Assembly (NCBI RefSeq): GCF_014203225.1
Contig: NZ_JACHIO010000014.1
Coordinates: 1-64,000 of the forward strand
Origin: Granulicella mallensis
GTDB lineage: Bacteria; Acidobacteriota; Terriglobia; Terriglobales; Acidobacteriaceae
DNA: 64,000 nucleotides
Direction of reading: 5' to 3'
Under the pieces are notes generated by a model that had not been told where the DNA came from, made no database searches, and saw only the letters and a list, made by a program, of their open reading frames with translations. This document shows, piece by piece, positions 44,128 through 53,185 of the stretch. Positions within the stretch are counted from its first letter, which is position 1. The number at the start of each line of letters is the position of its first letter. The position numbers were made by a program, and so were the translations under genes.

Positions 44128-44676
44128 ATGCTTTGCCCCACCTGTGGAAACGATCTCGCCCAGGATGCGCGTTTTTGCACCCGCTGCGGCGCCCAGACAG
44201 GTCTTCCGTCACAACCCGGCTCCCCCACTCAGCCCTTCTCGGGTTATGGAGCGCCTCTTCCTTACACCCGCGTCGGCAACCACATCCAGACGCTTGGCAC
44301 GCTCTGGCTCATCTATGCCGCCGTCCGGTTCATGACCAAGCTCGCGGGTCTGTTCTTCCTTCATGGCATGTTCGGCCATCACGCCCACACCGACTGGATG
44401 TTCGGCAGCGGCCCCTTCAGCAACGCCTGGATGGCAGCCTTCTGGCCGATTGCGCTCACCTCGCTGATGGTCTCGGTTGCGCTCTGCCTGCTGACGGGCT
44501 ATGCGCTCATCACACGCCAGCCCTGGGGCCGCGTCTTCGGCATTATCTTCGGAATCCTGGCGCTGTTTCACCCGTTCCTGGGCACGGCGCTCGGCATCTA
44601 CACACTGTGGGTGCTGGCCCCGGGAGCCAGCGTCGTGGAGTACGAGGCGATCTCCCGCGCAACACCGCGAAGCTGA
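44128..44676 (+). CDS. Zinc-ribbon membrane protein
   Basis: 182 residues from ATG 44128, eight bases after GGAGG. N-terminal zinc ribbon CPTCGNDLAQDARFCTRCG (residues 3-21), a Pro/Ser linker, then TM helices at about 60-80, 98-120, 130-150 and 155-170 (DUF2127-like layout). Ribbon plus membrane domain resembles the 15.6-kb protein but in reversed order. Function unknown. Starts opposite mutS2 with a 116-base divergent gap. Confidence 0.75.
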   Translation: MLCPTCGNDLAQDARFCTRCGAQTGLPSQPGSPTQPFSGYGAPLPYTRVGNHIQTLGTLWLIYAAVRFMTKLAGLFFLHGMFGHHAHTDWMFGSGPFSNAWMAAFWPIALTSLMVSVALCLLTGYALITRQPWGRVFGIIFGILALFHPFLGTALGIYTLWVLAPGASVVEYEAISRATPRS

Positions 44677-44683
44677 ACGAAGC

Positions 44684-44719
44684 GAACGCTGCCGTTTGCA
44701 GTGACAAACGACAGCGTTC
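44684..44719. terminator. Bidirectional terminator
   Basis: GAACGCTGCCGTTTG (44684-44698) pairs with CAAACGACAGCGTTC (44705-44719) except for one bulge mismatch, followed by TTTACC. It serves the zinc-ribbon gene (+) and the VapC gene (-), which converge here. Confidence 0.7.
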
Positions 44720-44750
44720 TTTACCCGTAACGCAGATAGGGCAACAAACA

Positions 44751-45200
44751 CTATGGATGCACAAGAAGATGCTTCAGTACCAGCGTTTGCAGACCGAAAG
44801 TTCCGGTAAGAGCCTCGTCGTTGGTTAGAAAAAATGTAGCGTTGCCGTGTTGGGCGCTAGCAATCTGAATTGCATCGGGTGTCTTGAATCCGTGCCGTGC
44901 GCGAAGGTGCGCCGCCTCAGTCGCGATAGACGGAGATACGGAGAGAGTTTTCAAGTGATTTGCGTTAAGCAAGATGCGCGAGTATTGCAGTGCTAAGTCC
45001 CGGTTGCCCTGCCGCAAAGGATGGATCAAAACTTCAGTCAAAGTAAGCGTCGACGTCACAACCTGAATGTCTCCACGCTCGACAGCTTCAAAAAAAGGAT
45101 GAACCAACGGCAGGTAGGTTGGGTGTTTCTCGATGAAATAAATCAGCGGGGCCGTATCAAGCCCTACGATCTGACCGCTAAGCCGGTCTACCCATTCCAC
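44751..45200 (-). CDS. vapC: PIN-domain toxin (VapC family)
   Basis: 149 residues, full PIN domain. Acidic active-site residues all present: VGLDTAPLIYFIE (Asp), TLTEVL (Glu), GFKTPDAIQIASA (Asp), FLTNDEALTG (Asp/Asn). VapC toxins are Mg-dependent ribonucleases that cut tRNA or rRNA and stop translation. The start overlaps the antitoxin gene by 13 bases. This is the only complete toxin-antitoxin pair seen in the window. Confidence 0.9.
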   Translation of the reverse strand: MEWVDRLSGQIVGLDTAPLIYFIEKHPTYLPLVHPFFEAVERGDIQVVTSTLTLTEVLIHPLRQGNRDLALQYSRILLNANHLKTLSVSPSIATEAAHLRARHGFKTPDAIQIASAQHGNATFFLTNDEALTGTFGLQTLVLKHLLVHP

Positions 45201-45409
45201 GATGCGCGCTCACGATCGACATATTCCTGTGCATCCATCTGCTGCCAGACCTCCTGGCCAAGACCGCACAGATCCAGCAGACTGACAGGCTCTTCGGAAG
45301 CAATATCGATTTGCGCGTGACGCTCCAACTCCTGAATCAGGCGCATCTGTTCATCGCGGGGGAGCGCCTCCGCCATCTGGAGCGCGATCTGATAGGAAGC
45401 CGTGGCCAT
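45188..45409 (-). CDS. VapB-type antitoxin
   Basis: 73 residues from ATG 45409, eight bases after GAGGA. MATASYQIALQMAEALPRDE, then QMRLIQELERHAQ and an acidic tail (EEPVSLLDLCGLGQEVWQQMD) ending YVDRERASWNG. The WQQMDAQEYVDRERASW tail is typical of antitoxins paired with this kind of PIN toxin and would occlude its active site. No clear DNA-binding motif beyond the N-terminal helix. Upstream of and overlapping the toxin gene. Confidence 0.8.
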   Translation of the reverse strand: MATASYQIALQMAEALPRDEQMRLIQELERHAQIDIASEEPVSLLDLCGLGQEVWQQMDAQEYVDRERASWNG

Positions 45410-45495
45410 ATGCAATGTCCTCGTTCCATGATACTCAGAACTGGACAAACGTACTCACAGCAAATCCAGGTTTGAATTTAGACCGGGCACCCCTA

Positions 45496-45975
45496 TTACG
45501 GCATAGCGGCATAGCGATCATGCAGAGTCACCATGATCGCTAACAGATCCTTTGCACTTCGCCCATAGGTATCCGCCAGCGCAGCCTCGAATCCGCCTAC
45601 GGCACGGCTCACACTTCTCCAACCCGGGTTGGAGAAGTAGCCCGCCACAAAGTTCCATGCCACCATGCGCTTGAGGCGAATGGTGACCAACCCGAACTCC
45701 TGGATGTCCGCCCACCGCACGGTGTGCGCCCGGAACAGGCTGCAAAAGGCGAAACCTTCTTCGTCCAGCCTCAGGTAGGAGGCATTGGGAAGCATATTGA
45801 CGACAAATACCACCGCGCCCACAGCAAAGAGCCCGCCACAGAAGTAGCCCATCGAATCGCCGTCACGCACCATCATTACGCCGATGACGACAAACGCTAA
45901 GCAAAGGAGGAGCAGCAGCAGTTGCTTCCTGCGGCTCGCACGAAGGACTATGGGGAACGTATCGAACTCCGTCAT
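45496..45975 (-). CDS. PH-like membrane protein (STM3941-type)
   Basis: 159 residues from ATG 45975, five bases after GAGGAG. Two N-terminal TM helices (about 17-35 and 42-60), then a PH-like soluble part ([33 protein letters not shown]) with the W-x-D-I-xxF pattern of bacterial PH/STM3941 proteins. Divergent from hemB; the starts are 30 bases apart, so promoters overlap the coding ends. Function unknown. Confidence 0.7.
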   Translation of the reverse strand: MTEFDTFPIVLRASRRKQLLLLLLCLAFVVIGVMMVRDGDSMGYFCGGLFAVGAVVFVVNMLPNASYLRLDEEGFAFCSLFRAHTVRWADIQEFGLVTIRLKRMVAWNFVAGYFSNPGWRSVSRAVGGFEAALADTYGRSAKDLLAIMVTLHDRYAAMP

Positions 45976-46005
45976 ACCGACTCCTCTCGCCGTAAACTTG
46001 AGTCT

Positions 46006-46992
46006 ATGCACTTTCCCGCCACGCGCCTACGCCGTCTACGCTCCACCCCCGCCATGCGCTCACTGGTGCGCGAGACGCACCTCCACCCCGGCGCGTTCCT
46101 CTATCCGCTGTTCCTCTGCGAGGGCGAAGGAGTCCGTCGCGAGGTCAGTTCCATGCCCGGAGTCTTCAACCTCTCGATCGACGAGGCCGTGAAGGAAGCC
46201 GAGCAGTGCGCGGCACTCGGCATCGGGGGTCTGCTGCTCTTCGGCATCCCCAACGAAAAAGACGAGCAGGGCAGTGGGGCATGGGCCGCGGATGGCATCG
46301 TCCAGCGCGGCCTGCGGGCGATCAAGGCGACGAAGGCGTCGGCCTCGCTGGTCACCATCGCCGATGTCTGCCTCTGCGAGTACACCTCGCACGGCCACTG
46401 CGGGGTTGTCGCGCGCGACGGCGAGCACTACCAGATCGAGAACGACGCGAGCATCGCGCTGCTCGCCAAGGCAGCCGCCTCGCTGGCGGAGGCCGGAGCC
46501 GACATCGTCGCACCCAGCGATATGATGGACGGCCGCATCGGGGCCATGCGCGAGGCGCTCGACGCAGCGGGCCAGCAGAACACGCCGATCATGAGCTACG
46601 CCTCAAAGTTCGCCTCGGCATTTTATGGACCGTTCCGGGAGGCCGCCGACAGCACGCCTCAGTTCGGCGACCGCCGCACATACCAGATGGACGGCGCGAA
46701 CCTGCGCGAGGCCATGCGGGAGATCGAACAGGACATCGCCGAGGGCGCGGACATGTTGCTGATGAAGCCCGCCATGCCGTACCTCGACGTGATCCGCGAA
46801 GCTCGCAACAGCTTCGATCTACCGATGGGGGCCTACCAGGTCTCGGGTGAATACTCCATGCTGCACGCCGCCTTCCAGCGCGGCTGGCTCGAACCTGAAC
46901 GCGCCATGCTGGAGAGCCTGCTGGGTATCCGCCGTGCGGGAGCAGACTTTATCGTGACGTACTTCGCGAAGGACGCTGCCAGGATTCTCTGA
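46006..46992 (+). CDS. hemB: Delta-aminolevulinic acid dehydratase (porphobilinogen synthase)
   Basis: 328 residues from ATG 46006. Condenses two 5-aminolevulinate to porphobilinogen in haem synthesis. TIM barrel with the catalytic zinc triad C122, C124, C132 ([14 protein letters not shown]), Schiff-base lysines K201 ([15 protein letters not shown]) and K254 ([11 protein letters not shown]), and the C-terminal [10 protein letters not shown]. The three cysteines mark a zinc-dependent enzyme. The next gene begins 18 bases downstream with a strong SD. Confidence 0.95.
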   Translation: MHFPATRLRRLRSTPAMRSLVRETHLHPGAFLYPLFLCEGEGVRREVSSMPGVFNLSIDEAVKEAEQCAALGIGGLLLFGIPNEKDEQGSGAWAADGIVQRGLRAIKATKASASLVTIADVCLCEYTSHGHCGVVARDGEHYQIENDASIALLAKAAASLAEAGADIVAPSDMMDGRIGAMREALDAAGQQNTPIMSYASKFASAFYGPFREAADSTPQFGDRRTYQMDGANLREAMREIEQDIAEGADMLLMKPAMPYLDVIREARNSFDLPMGAYQVSGEYSMLHAAFQRGWLEPERAMLESLLGIRRAGADFIVTYFAKDAARIL

Positions 46993-47010
46993 TCGTGACA
47001 GGAGGTCTTC

Positions 47011-47406
47011 ATGACACGTGACCGGATTGCGGTGTTGCGACGAGAGCAGGAAACCCTGCGGGCCTTTGCGGCTGAGGCCGATCCGCCAGCATTGTTGCTT
47101 CTCGCCGACGAGGAGTCTTTGTCCATTCGTGGGAATGAGGCAGGCCTGATTCGCTTCGCGATGGAACTGCTCGAAGTCTCAACCGGAGGCGAGCTAAGCC
47201 CTGAAGCTTCGGAATGGATCGATGCAGCATGGCTTCCACTCGAAAGCATCGTTCTTGATCCAGCACCCAAGTTCGAAGCCACAAAGCCAACCTTTCGCGC
47301 CAATGTGGTTGGGTATGCTGTCATGGCAACGATAGTTATCTTTTTGACAGCAGGTGCGATCACCAGCATCAACTGGCTACTTCATGCAATACATTTGCAT
47401 CATTAA
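47011..47406 (+). CDS. Small membrane protein downstream of hemB
   Basis: 131 residues from ATG 47011, four bases after AGGAGGT, an excellent ribosome site. The first ~85 residues are soluble and acidic (RRE, EADPPALLLLADEESLSIRG), then one hydrophobic helix (about 98-120) and a His-rich end HAIHLHH. Probably cotranscribed with hemB. The end overlaps the Uma2 stop on the other strand by four bases. Unrecognised family. Confidence 0.65.
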   Translation: MTRDRIAVLRREQETLRAFAAEADPPALLLLADEESLSIRGNEAGLIRFAMELLEVSTGGELSPEASEWIDAAWLPLESIVLDPAPKFEATKPTFRANVVGYAVMATIVIFLTAGAITSINWLLHAIHLHH

Positions 47407-47924
47407 AACTCGTCCAACTCCGCGAAGATCTCAGCCAGTGAGATCTCGATAGGCGAGCCCACCACCCGCAGCACGCCATCCGCCGGCTGCTCGAAGCCGT
47501 GAAGCGAAGCATGATATCCGACCCGCTGCTGCGGATCGATCACCCAAATACTGGGGACACCGAAGCGAGCGTACTCGTTGACCTTTTCCTGGACGTTGCT
47601 CATCCGGTCCTCTGGAGACAGAATCTCTATACAAAGGGTTGGGGCATAACGAATAACGGTTCCGCGGGGGCGGGAGCTCGGGACGACACATACATCCGGA
47701 ATCCGAAAATGAGTCGCCAATGTCTGGACGCGCACTTCCGTCATGACGCGAACACCCCATTCCGCGCGATGATTCCCAATGATCCTTGCAAGGATCGCCT
47801 GGACCTCGGCGTGCGCCTCCTCACCCATGTTTCGCTCCTTTAGTTCGCCATCAATATAGTCGCGATCAGGATGGTAGCTGCTGGCCAGGTACTCGCTGAC
47901 AGGAACAAGAACTGAACTTGCCAT
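47403..47924 (-). CDS. Uma2-family (DUF820) PD-(D/E)XK protein
   Basis: 173 residues from ATG 47924 (GGAG eight bases upstream). Restriction-endonuclease-like fold: VQTLATHFRIPDVCVV carries the Asp, CIEILSPEDRMSNVQEKVNEYARFGVPSIWVIDP the Glu/Lys motif (the LSPxxR...KxxxY of Uma2). Predicted nuclease, often found in many copies in cyanobacteria and acidobacteria, possibly tied to mobile DNA, with no established function. No partner gene nearby. Confidence 0.85.
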   Translation of the reverse strand: MASSVLVPVSEYLASSYHPDRDYIDGELKERNMGEEAHAEVQAILARIIGNHRAEWGVRVMTEVRVQTLATHFRIPDVCVVPSSRPRGTVIRYAPTLCIEILSPEDRMSNVQEKVNEYARFGVPSIWVIDPQQRVGYHASLHGFEQPADGVLRVVGSPIEISLAEIFAELDEF

Positions 47925-48138
47925 GGCGCACACTCCGTTGGAGTTATTTTAGCTCCGTCCAGGCGCGACACGCTTTTGCGTATCCCTCCTCTGCCGGCAT
48001 TCGAACCTCCTGCGCCTGAGTCCAAAGCCGATACTCGAACATCGAATACCGTGGTCTTGCACGGGCGGCGTAAACTAAGCTGTCCCGGCCTAATTTGGGC
48101 CTGGCAAGCACCTGCACACACGATTGGAGCGCATTCCC

Positions 48139-49587
48139 TTGGCAGATACCACTTACGACCTGGCAATAATCGGCGGCGGCCCCGCCGGCTATACCTGCGC
48201 GATCCGCGCCGGACAACTCGGATTGAAGGTTGCACTCATTGAAAAGACCGACAAGCTCGGCGGCACCTGCCTGCATGTGGGCTGCATTCCCACCAAGGCC
48301 ATGCTGTTCTCGGCCGAGGTCTGGGACCACCTGAAGCACGCCGAAAGCTACGGTATCGAGGGCGTCAGCGCTCCTAAGCTCAACTGGCAGAACGTGCTCA
48401 AGCGCAAGAACGACATCACCGTAAAGCACACCAAAGGCCTCGACTTCCTGATGAAGAAGAACAAGGTCACCGTCGTGCGCGGCCATGGCCGGCTCACCGG
48501 CGGAGCAAAAGACGGCGTGTTCACCATCGACGTGACCGCCGAGGACAAAGGCAAGGGCCAGGATGCCGAACTGCAGGCTGCGACCAAGATCCTGACCAAA
48601 AAGGTTGTCATCGCCACCGGCTCTGACGCCCGTATGCTGCCCGGCTACCAGGCCGACGATACCATCCTCACCAACATCGAGATCCTCTCGCTGCCCACCT
48701 TCCCGAAGTCACTCGTCGTCATCGGATCGGGCGCAGTCGGCGTCGAATTCGCGTCGATCTTCAAGAGCTTCGGCGCTGAGGTTACGATCATCGAGGCCCT
48801 GCCCCGCATCGTTCCGGTCGAAGACGAAGAGGTCTCGAAGGAACTGACCCGCGCCTACAAGAAGCGCGGTATTGATGTGAACGTCAGCTGCAAGGTCGAG
48901 AAGATCGAGAAGACCAAGGACGGAGTCAAGGTCAGCTTCGTCGATGCCGCAGGCAAACCCCAGGTCAAGGAGGCCGAAAAGGTCCTCGTTGCCGTAGGCC
49001 GCGGCCCTCGCACCGCCGATGCAGGTCTCGACAAGACCAAGATCCAGCTCGACCGCGGCTTCGTACCCGTCAACGAGTGGATGGAGACCTCCGAGCCGGG
49101 CGTCTACGCCATCGGCGACATCGTCGCGGGCCTGCCGCAACTGGCGCACGTCGGCGCCATGGCCGGCGTAGTCGTTGCCAGCAAGGTCGCGGGCAAGTAC
49201 GCCCGTCCCGTGCGCAAGGACCGCGTCCCGGGCTGCACCTACTGCGACCCGCAGATCGGCAGCGTCGGTCTGACCGAGGCGCAGGCCAAGGAGAAGGGCT
49301 ACCAGGTGAAGGTCGGCAAGTTCCCGTTCGTCGGCAACTCGAAGGCGACCATCCTCGACTCGCACGACGGCTTCGTCAAGGTCGTCTCCGACGCGAAGTA
49401 CGGCGAGGTGCTGGGCGTCCACATCATTGGACCGAACGCCACTGAGCTGATCGCCGAGTGCGTCGTCGCGATGGAGCTCGAGGCCACAGTCGAAGAGCTG
49501 ATGTTCACCATCCACGCCCACCCCACCCTCGCGGAGAGCCTGCTGGACGGCTTCTCAAGCGTCGAAGGTATGGCGATTAACGCGTAA
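48139..49587 (+). CDS. lpdA: Dihydrolipoyl dehydrogenase (E3)
   Basis: 482 residues from TTG 48139, nine bases after GGAG; TTG 48124 is an alternative that lacks an SD. FAD-dependent disulphide oxidoreductase that reoxidises dihydrolipoamide in pyruvate, 2-oxoglutarate and glycine-cleavage complexes. FAD motif DLAIIGGGPAGYTCAIRAG, redox pair C44/C49 in GGTCLHVGCIPTKA, NAD motif VVIGSGAVGVEFASI, and the C-terminal dimer interface with the catalytic His-Glu pair (HAHPTLAE). First gene of the lpdA-lipB-E2 cluster. Confidence 0.93.
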   Translation: MADTTYDLAIIGGGPAGYTCAIRAGQLGLKVALIEKTDKLGGTCLHVGCIPTKAMLFSAEVWDHLKHAESYGIEGVSAPKLNWQNVLKRKNDITVKHTKGLDFLMKKNKVTVVRGHGRLTGGAKDGVFTIDVTAEDKGKGQDAELQAATKILTKKVVIATGSDARMLPGYQADDTILTNIEILSLPTFPKSLVVIGSGAVGVEFASIFKSFGAEVTIIEALPRIVPVEDEEVSKELTRAYKKRGIDVNVSCKVEKIEKTKDGVKVSFVDAAGKPQVKEAEKVLVAVGRGPRTADAGLDKTKIQLDRGFVPVNEWMETSEPGVYAIGDIVAGLPQLAHVGAMAGVVVASKVAGKYARPVRKDRVPGCTYCDPQIGSVGLTEAQAKEKGYQVKVGKFPFVGNSKATILDSHDGFVKVVSDAKYGEVLGVHIIGPNATELIAECVVAMELEATVEELMFTIHAHPTLAESLLDGFSSVEGMAINA

Positions 49588-49653
49588 CAAGGTCGCTGAT
49601 TCTGCCAGGGGCAAGGAAACCCTTGCCCCTGGCAGATTGCACCGCCGAAATTC

Positions 49654-50394
49654 ATGTCTAACGTCCTCCATCTCCTCCAACCCGGCCGTATCTCCTATAG
49701 CGAGGCCCTCCGCCTGATGGCCGAGGTCGTCGCCGCGCGCAAGGCCCAGCAGATCGGCGATACGCTCCTGCTGCTTGAGCATCCTCCGGTCCTGACGCTG
49801 GGACGCAACAGTACGCGCGCCAACATCCTCGCGACGGACGAAGCCCTGGCCCGCAAAGGCGTTGAGATCCACGAGATCAACCGTGGCGGCGATGTGACGT
49901 ATCACGGCCCCGGCCAACTCGTCGGCTACCCGATCTTCGACTTGCGCGGCGACCTTCCGGGCAAGCGCGGACCGCACCTGGGCCCGGTCGACTTCGTCCG
50001 CCTCATGGAAGAAGCCCTCATCCTTACCTGCAAGGACTTCGGCGTTCCCGCGCAGCGCATCTGCAAGCTCACAGGGGTCTGGACGTTGGCCGGAGGTTCG
50101 ATCGCCGAGAAGAAGATCGCGGCCATCGGCGTCCACGTCTCACAGGCGGTCACCTCGCACGGTTTCGCGCTCAACGTCACCACCGACCTCCGCGACTTCG
50201 ACTGGATCGTCCCCTGCGGCATCACCGACCGCACCGTGACCTCGCTCGAGCTGGAATCACCCCAACAACCGCTGCCTACACTTCAACAGGCCGCGAACAG
50301 CGCAGCCGCCAACTTCGGCCGTGTCTTCCAGCGGCAGGTGCTGGCGGTCGACTCGCTCGAAGAGCTGTTGGCCCCCACAACCCAAGAGGCTTAG
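49654..50394 (+). CDS. lipB: Octanoyl-(ACP) protein N-octanoyltransferase LipB
   Basis: 246 residues. Transfers the octanoyl group from ACP to apo-lipoyl domains, the first step of lipoate synthesis. Family motifs: LEHPPVLTLGR, RGGDVTYHGPGQLVGYPIFDL, and the catalytic-Lys segment IAEKKIAAIGV; the catalytic Cys is in IVPCGI (residue ~188). Located 66 bases after lpdA and 92 before the E2 gene, so it supplies lipoate to the enzyme encoded next door. Confidence 0.92.
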   Translation: MSNVLHLLQPGRISYSEALRLMAEVVAARKAQQIGDTLLLLEHPPVLTLGRNSTRANILATDEALARKGVEIHEINRGGDVTYHGPGQLVGYPIFDLRGDLPGKRGPHLGPVDFVRLMEEALILTCKDFGVPAQRICKLTGVWTLAGGSIAEKKIAAIGVHVSQAVTSHGFALNVTTDLRDFDWIVPCGITDRTVTSLELESPQQPLPTLQQAANSAAANFGRVFQRQVLAVDSLEELLAPTTQEA

Positions 50395-50437
50395 TTCGCT
50401 AAACGCACGCCCTGAGCGGACGTTCGCACGATCCTCG

Positions 50438-50443
50438 TATAAT
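50438..50443 (+). promoter_or_regulatory. Possible -10 element before the E2 gene
   Basis: TATAAT in the gap between lipB and the E2 gene, preceded by CTCG. The same ten bases CTCGTATAAT occur before greA at 60107-60116. No clear -35 is found. A leader of about 37 bases would follow, so E2 may have its own transcript besides readthrough from lpdA. Confidence 0.45.
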
Positions 50444-50486
50444 CCAATGTTGCGCAGTACCTAATGAACCCGGAGAACCGATCGCG

Positions 50487-52118
50487 ATGCCGACCGAAGT
50501 AGTCATGCCCCAGATGGGCGAATCCATCACCGAAGGCACCCTCACCAAATGGCTCAAACAGCCCGGCGATACCGTCGCGCGCGATGAACCGCTCTTTGAG
50601 ATCTCGACCGACAAGGTCGATGCCGAGATCCCCTCGCCCGTCGCCGGAACCCTCGGTGAGATCAAGGTCCAGGAAGGCGCTACCGTCAGCATCAATACGG
50701 TCGTCTGCACGGTCGAAGAGGGCGGCGCAGCCGCTGCTCCGAACACCGCGTCAGCTCCGAAGAAGGAAGATACGGTTACCCCTGCTGCCGTTGCCACCGC
50801 AGCGAAGGATGTGGCCGCAGCCGCTGAGGCCACGGCTCCCGCAGCAGCCGGTCCTGGCACAGAGGTCCTGATGCCGCAGATGGGCGAGTCCATCACCGAG
50901 GGCACCATCACCAAGTGGCTCAAGAAGATCGGCGACACCGTCCAGCGCGACGAGCCCATCTTCGAGATCTCCACCGATAAGGTCGACGCCGAGATCCCGT
51001 CGCCCGTCGCAGGCATACTCACCGCAATCAAGGTGGAAGAGGGCGCGACCGTCACCATCAACACCGTGGTCGCCGTCATCGGCGGCGGAGCCGCGCCGGC
51101 CGCCAAGGCACCGGCAGCCCCGGCTCCCACCCCGGCTGCGGCATCTGTATCCACACCCACTCCCGCCGCAGCTTCTGCCTCCGCTGGAGAGGGTCTGCGC
51201 TCCTCGCCGCTGGTGCGCAAGATCGCTTCGGAGAACAACGTCAATCTCGCCCAGGTTCCCGGTACCGGAGCTTCCGGTCGCATCACCAAGCAGGACATCC
51301 TGGGCCACCTCGAAGGCGGCGCACCCGTCGCTGCCCAGCCTGTAGCCGCGGCCCCTGTTGCCGCACCGGCTGCGGCCTCGAAGCCTGCTGCCCCCGCGGC
51401 TCCGCAGCCGCAGCCCGGCGAGCTGGTCCCGATGACGAAGATGCGCGCCATCATCGCCAGGCGCATGGTCGAGTCCAAGGCCACCAGCGCGCATGTCCAC
51501 ACCGTCTTCAAGGTGGACATGACCCGCATCGTGAAGCTGCGCGAGAAGGAAAAGAACAAGTACGAGCAGCGCAACGGCGTAAAGCTGACCTACATGCCGT
51601 TCATCACGCGTGCAGCCGTGCAGGCGCTGCGCAAGCACCCCATCGTCAACTCCACGACGCAGGGCGAAGCCATCCTCTACAACAAGAACATCAACATCGG
51701 CATCGCGGTAGCGCTGGAGTGGGGCCTGATCGTTCCGGTCATCAAGCAGTCGGAGGAGAAGAGCTTCCTCGGCATCGCCCGCTCCATCGTCGATCTTGCC
51801 GACCGCGCCCGCACGAAGAAGCTGGCTCCGGACGATGTGGCCGGCGGCACCTTCACGCTGACCAACTCGGGCATCTTCGGCGAGCAGTTCGGCACGCCGA
51901 TCATTGCGCAGCCGCAGTCGGCCATCCTCGGCATCGGCGGCCTGAACAAGGAAGCTGTCGTACTCACCGACAAGGACGGCCAGGACACCATCGCCATCCG
52001 CTCGATCCAGCGCTTCACCCTCGGCTTCGACCATCGGACGATCGATGGCTCCGACGCCGGCAAGTTCATGACGGACTTCAAAGCCTATCTCGAGAACTGG
52101 ACCGAAGAGATTGGGTAA
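50487..52118 (+). CDS. 2-oxoacid dehydrogenase E2 (dihydrolipoamide acyltransferase), two lipoyl domains
   Basis: 543 residues. Two tandem lipoyl domains, nearly identical: lipoyl lysines K43 and K165, each in EISTDKVDAEIPSPVAG. Ala/Pro-rich linkers follow. Peripheral subunit-binding domain at about 235-270 (SSPLVRKIASENNVNLAQVPG). Catalytic domain about 315-543 with FDHRTIDGSDAGKFM (HxxxDG). Core of the pyruvate, 2-oxoglutarate or branched-chain complex; the first cannot be distinguished from the others by sequence alone (sucB or pdhC-like). Works with LpdA and LipB encoded upstream. No E1 gene is in the window. Confidence 0.9.
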   Translation: MPTEVVMPQMGESITEGTLTKWLKQPGDTVARDEPLFEISTDKVDAEIPSPVAGTLGEIKVQEGATVSINTVVCTVEEGGAAAAPNTASAPKKEDTVTPAAVATAAKDVAAAAEATAPAAAGPGTEVLMPQMGESITEGTITKWLKKIGDTVQRDEPIFEISTDKVDAEIPSPVAGILTAIKVEEGATVTINTVVAVIGGGAAPAAKAPAAPAPTPAAASVSTPTPAAASASAGEGLRSSPLVRKIASENNVNLAQVPGTGASGRITKQDILGHLEGGAPVAAQPVAAAPVAAPAAASKPAAPAAPQPQPGELVPMTKMRAIIARRMVESKATSAHVHTVFKVDMTRIVKLREKEKNKYEQRNGVKLTYMPFITRAAVQALRKHPIVNSTTQGEAILYNKNINIGIAVALEWGLIVPVIKQSEEKSFLGIARSIVDLADRARTKKLAPDDVAGGTFTLTNSGIFGEQFGTPIIAQPQSAILGIGGLNKEAVVLTDKDGQDTIAIRSIQRFTLGFDHRTIDGSDAGKFMTDFKAYLENWTEEIG

Positions 52119-52160
52119 GACAGGGTCCAGGGCTCAGGAATTAGGGCCCAGGGATTAGGG

Positions 52161-52193
52161 AAACGCCACGCTCGCAATAGAGTCGTGGCGTTT
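52161..52193. terminator. Terminator hairpin after the E2 gene
   Basis: AAACGCCACG (52161-52170) pairs with CGTGGCGTTT (52184-52193), followed by TTCTTTC on the plus strand. The stem is the same as at 55488-55520 and the loops differ by two bases. Outside it, blocks of 'AGGGCCCAGGG' and 'CCTGGGCCCT' form a larger palindrome. It separates E2 (+) from the DUF3037 gene (-). Confidence 0.8.
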
Positions 52194-52240
52194 TTCTTTC
52201 TGAGCCCTGGGCCCTGAACCCTAAGCACTGGCCGCTGCTC

Positions 52241-53053
52241 TTACGCTCTCAGCTCTCGCTTCGCCGTCTCCGCTACGCGTCCCAGATCTGAAACCGTCAA
52301 CACGCGGATCGCCTCACGCTCCATAGCGCTGATGCCAAAGCCATACTGCTCGGGATCGCTGATGCGGGCGAGCGGTTCCACCACTGCGGTCAGCTCCAGC
52401 TCTACACCCTCTACCCGCTGCACTCCGGCACGCAACGCTGCGGCCGAGTAGGCGAGACCCTTGGCGCCTTCCGCGTCGTTCTCCAGGGACACCGCGTGGA
52501 ACATCCGCACCTTGCCGTTGCGATACCCGCAGTCCAGCTTCAGCGGATCGCCCGCCTGCGTGTACTGTGCAGCGGAGATGCGTTTGCGCATCAGTCGCCA
52601 GACACCGGCACGCTCGAACTCTTCGCGCAACGCGCCTGCAATCGCCGTGCGGCCACTCGTCTTGCGGCGCGTTGCCGGAGCCTTCAGTGGCTCAACGTAC
52701 ATCCGCATCAGCTGCTCCATCTCCGCAGGCAGGTTCTCCGCCAGCGTGGCACGCATGGCTGTGATCTGCACGCTGTTGGAGAGAGAATCCCCCAGCACTT
52801 CGAGCACGGGCTTCGCGTTGAGCTGGGGTGCCGTTTGCAGTCGCGCACCAAGCTCGGCTTCCAGCGACTCCAGCAGCGCGACATCGGCCTCGGCGTCGAT
52901 GCAGCGAACACGGCTCCAGTCGCGCGTAAACCGGACGACCGCCTCCGAGTGGCCGGCTTCGCGCAGCACCACGCCGATGTTCGCGAACTCGCCCTTCACC
53001 ACATCCGGCACATAACGGATCAGGGAGAACTCGCACTGCATGCGTTCGGGCAT
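52241..53053 (-). CDS. DUF3037 protein
   Basis: 270 residues from ATG 53053, seven bases after AGGAG. The opening matches DUF3037: QCEFSLIRYVPDVVKGEFANIGVVL, a protein family of unknown function with an N-terminal alpha/beta unit. The rest has mixed helices and LDCGYRNGKVRMFHAVSLE. The gene follows a HipA-like kinase, a recurring partner of DUF3037, so the two probably act together. Confidence 0.85.
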   Translation of the reverse strand: MPERMQCEFSLIRYVPDVVKGEFANIGVVLREAGHSEAVVRFTRDWSRVRCIDAEADVALLESLEAELGARLQTAPQLNAKPVLEVLGDSLSNSVQITAMRATLAENLPAEMEQLMRMYVEPLKAPATRRKTSGRTAIAGALREEFERAGVWRLMRKRISAAQYTQAGDPLKLDCGYRNGKVRMFHAVSLENDAEGAKGLAYSAAALRAGVQRVEGVELELTAVVEPLARISDPEQYGFGISAMEREAIRVLTVSDLGRVAETAKRELRA

Positions 53054-53185
53054 GTTGAATCTCCTGTTCTTAGCTTATGGGTTTCCTTCAGCTACGAGCG
53101 ATGAGAAAAACCAGCAATGAGCCGAAACGGCTTCTCATAACTCGCAGCTCACAACTCGTCTCTCGTAACCGAAAACCAACTTCCG

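Noticed and set aside
46006-46011. Start of the PH-like membrane gene at 46011, overlapping hemB
   Set aside because: The GAGGAG site lies five bases before ATG 45975, so the overlap with hemB is not needed.
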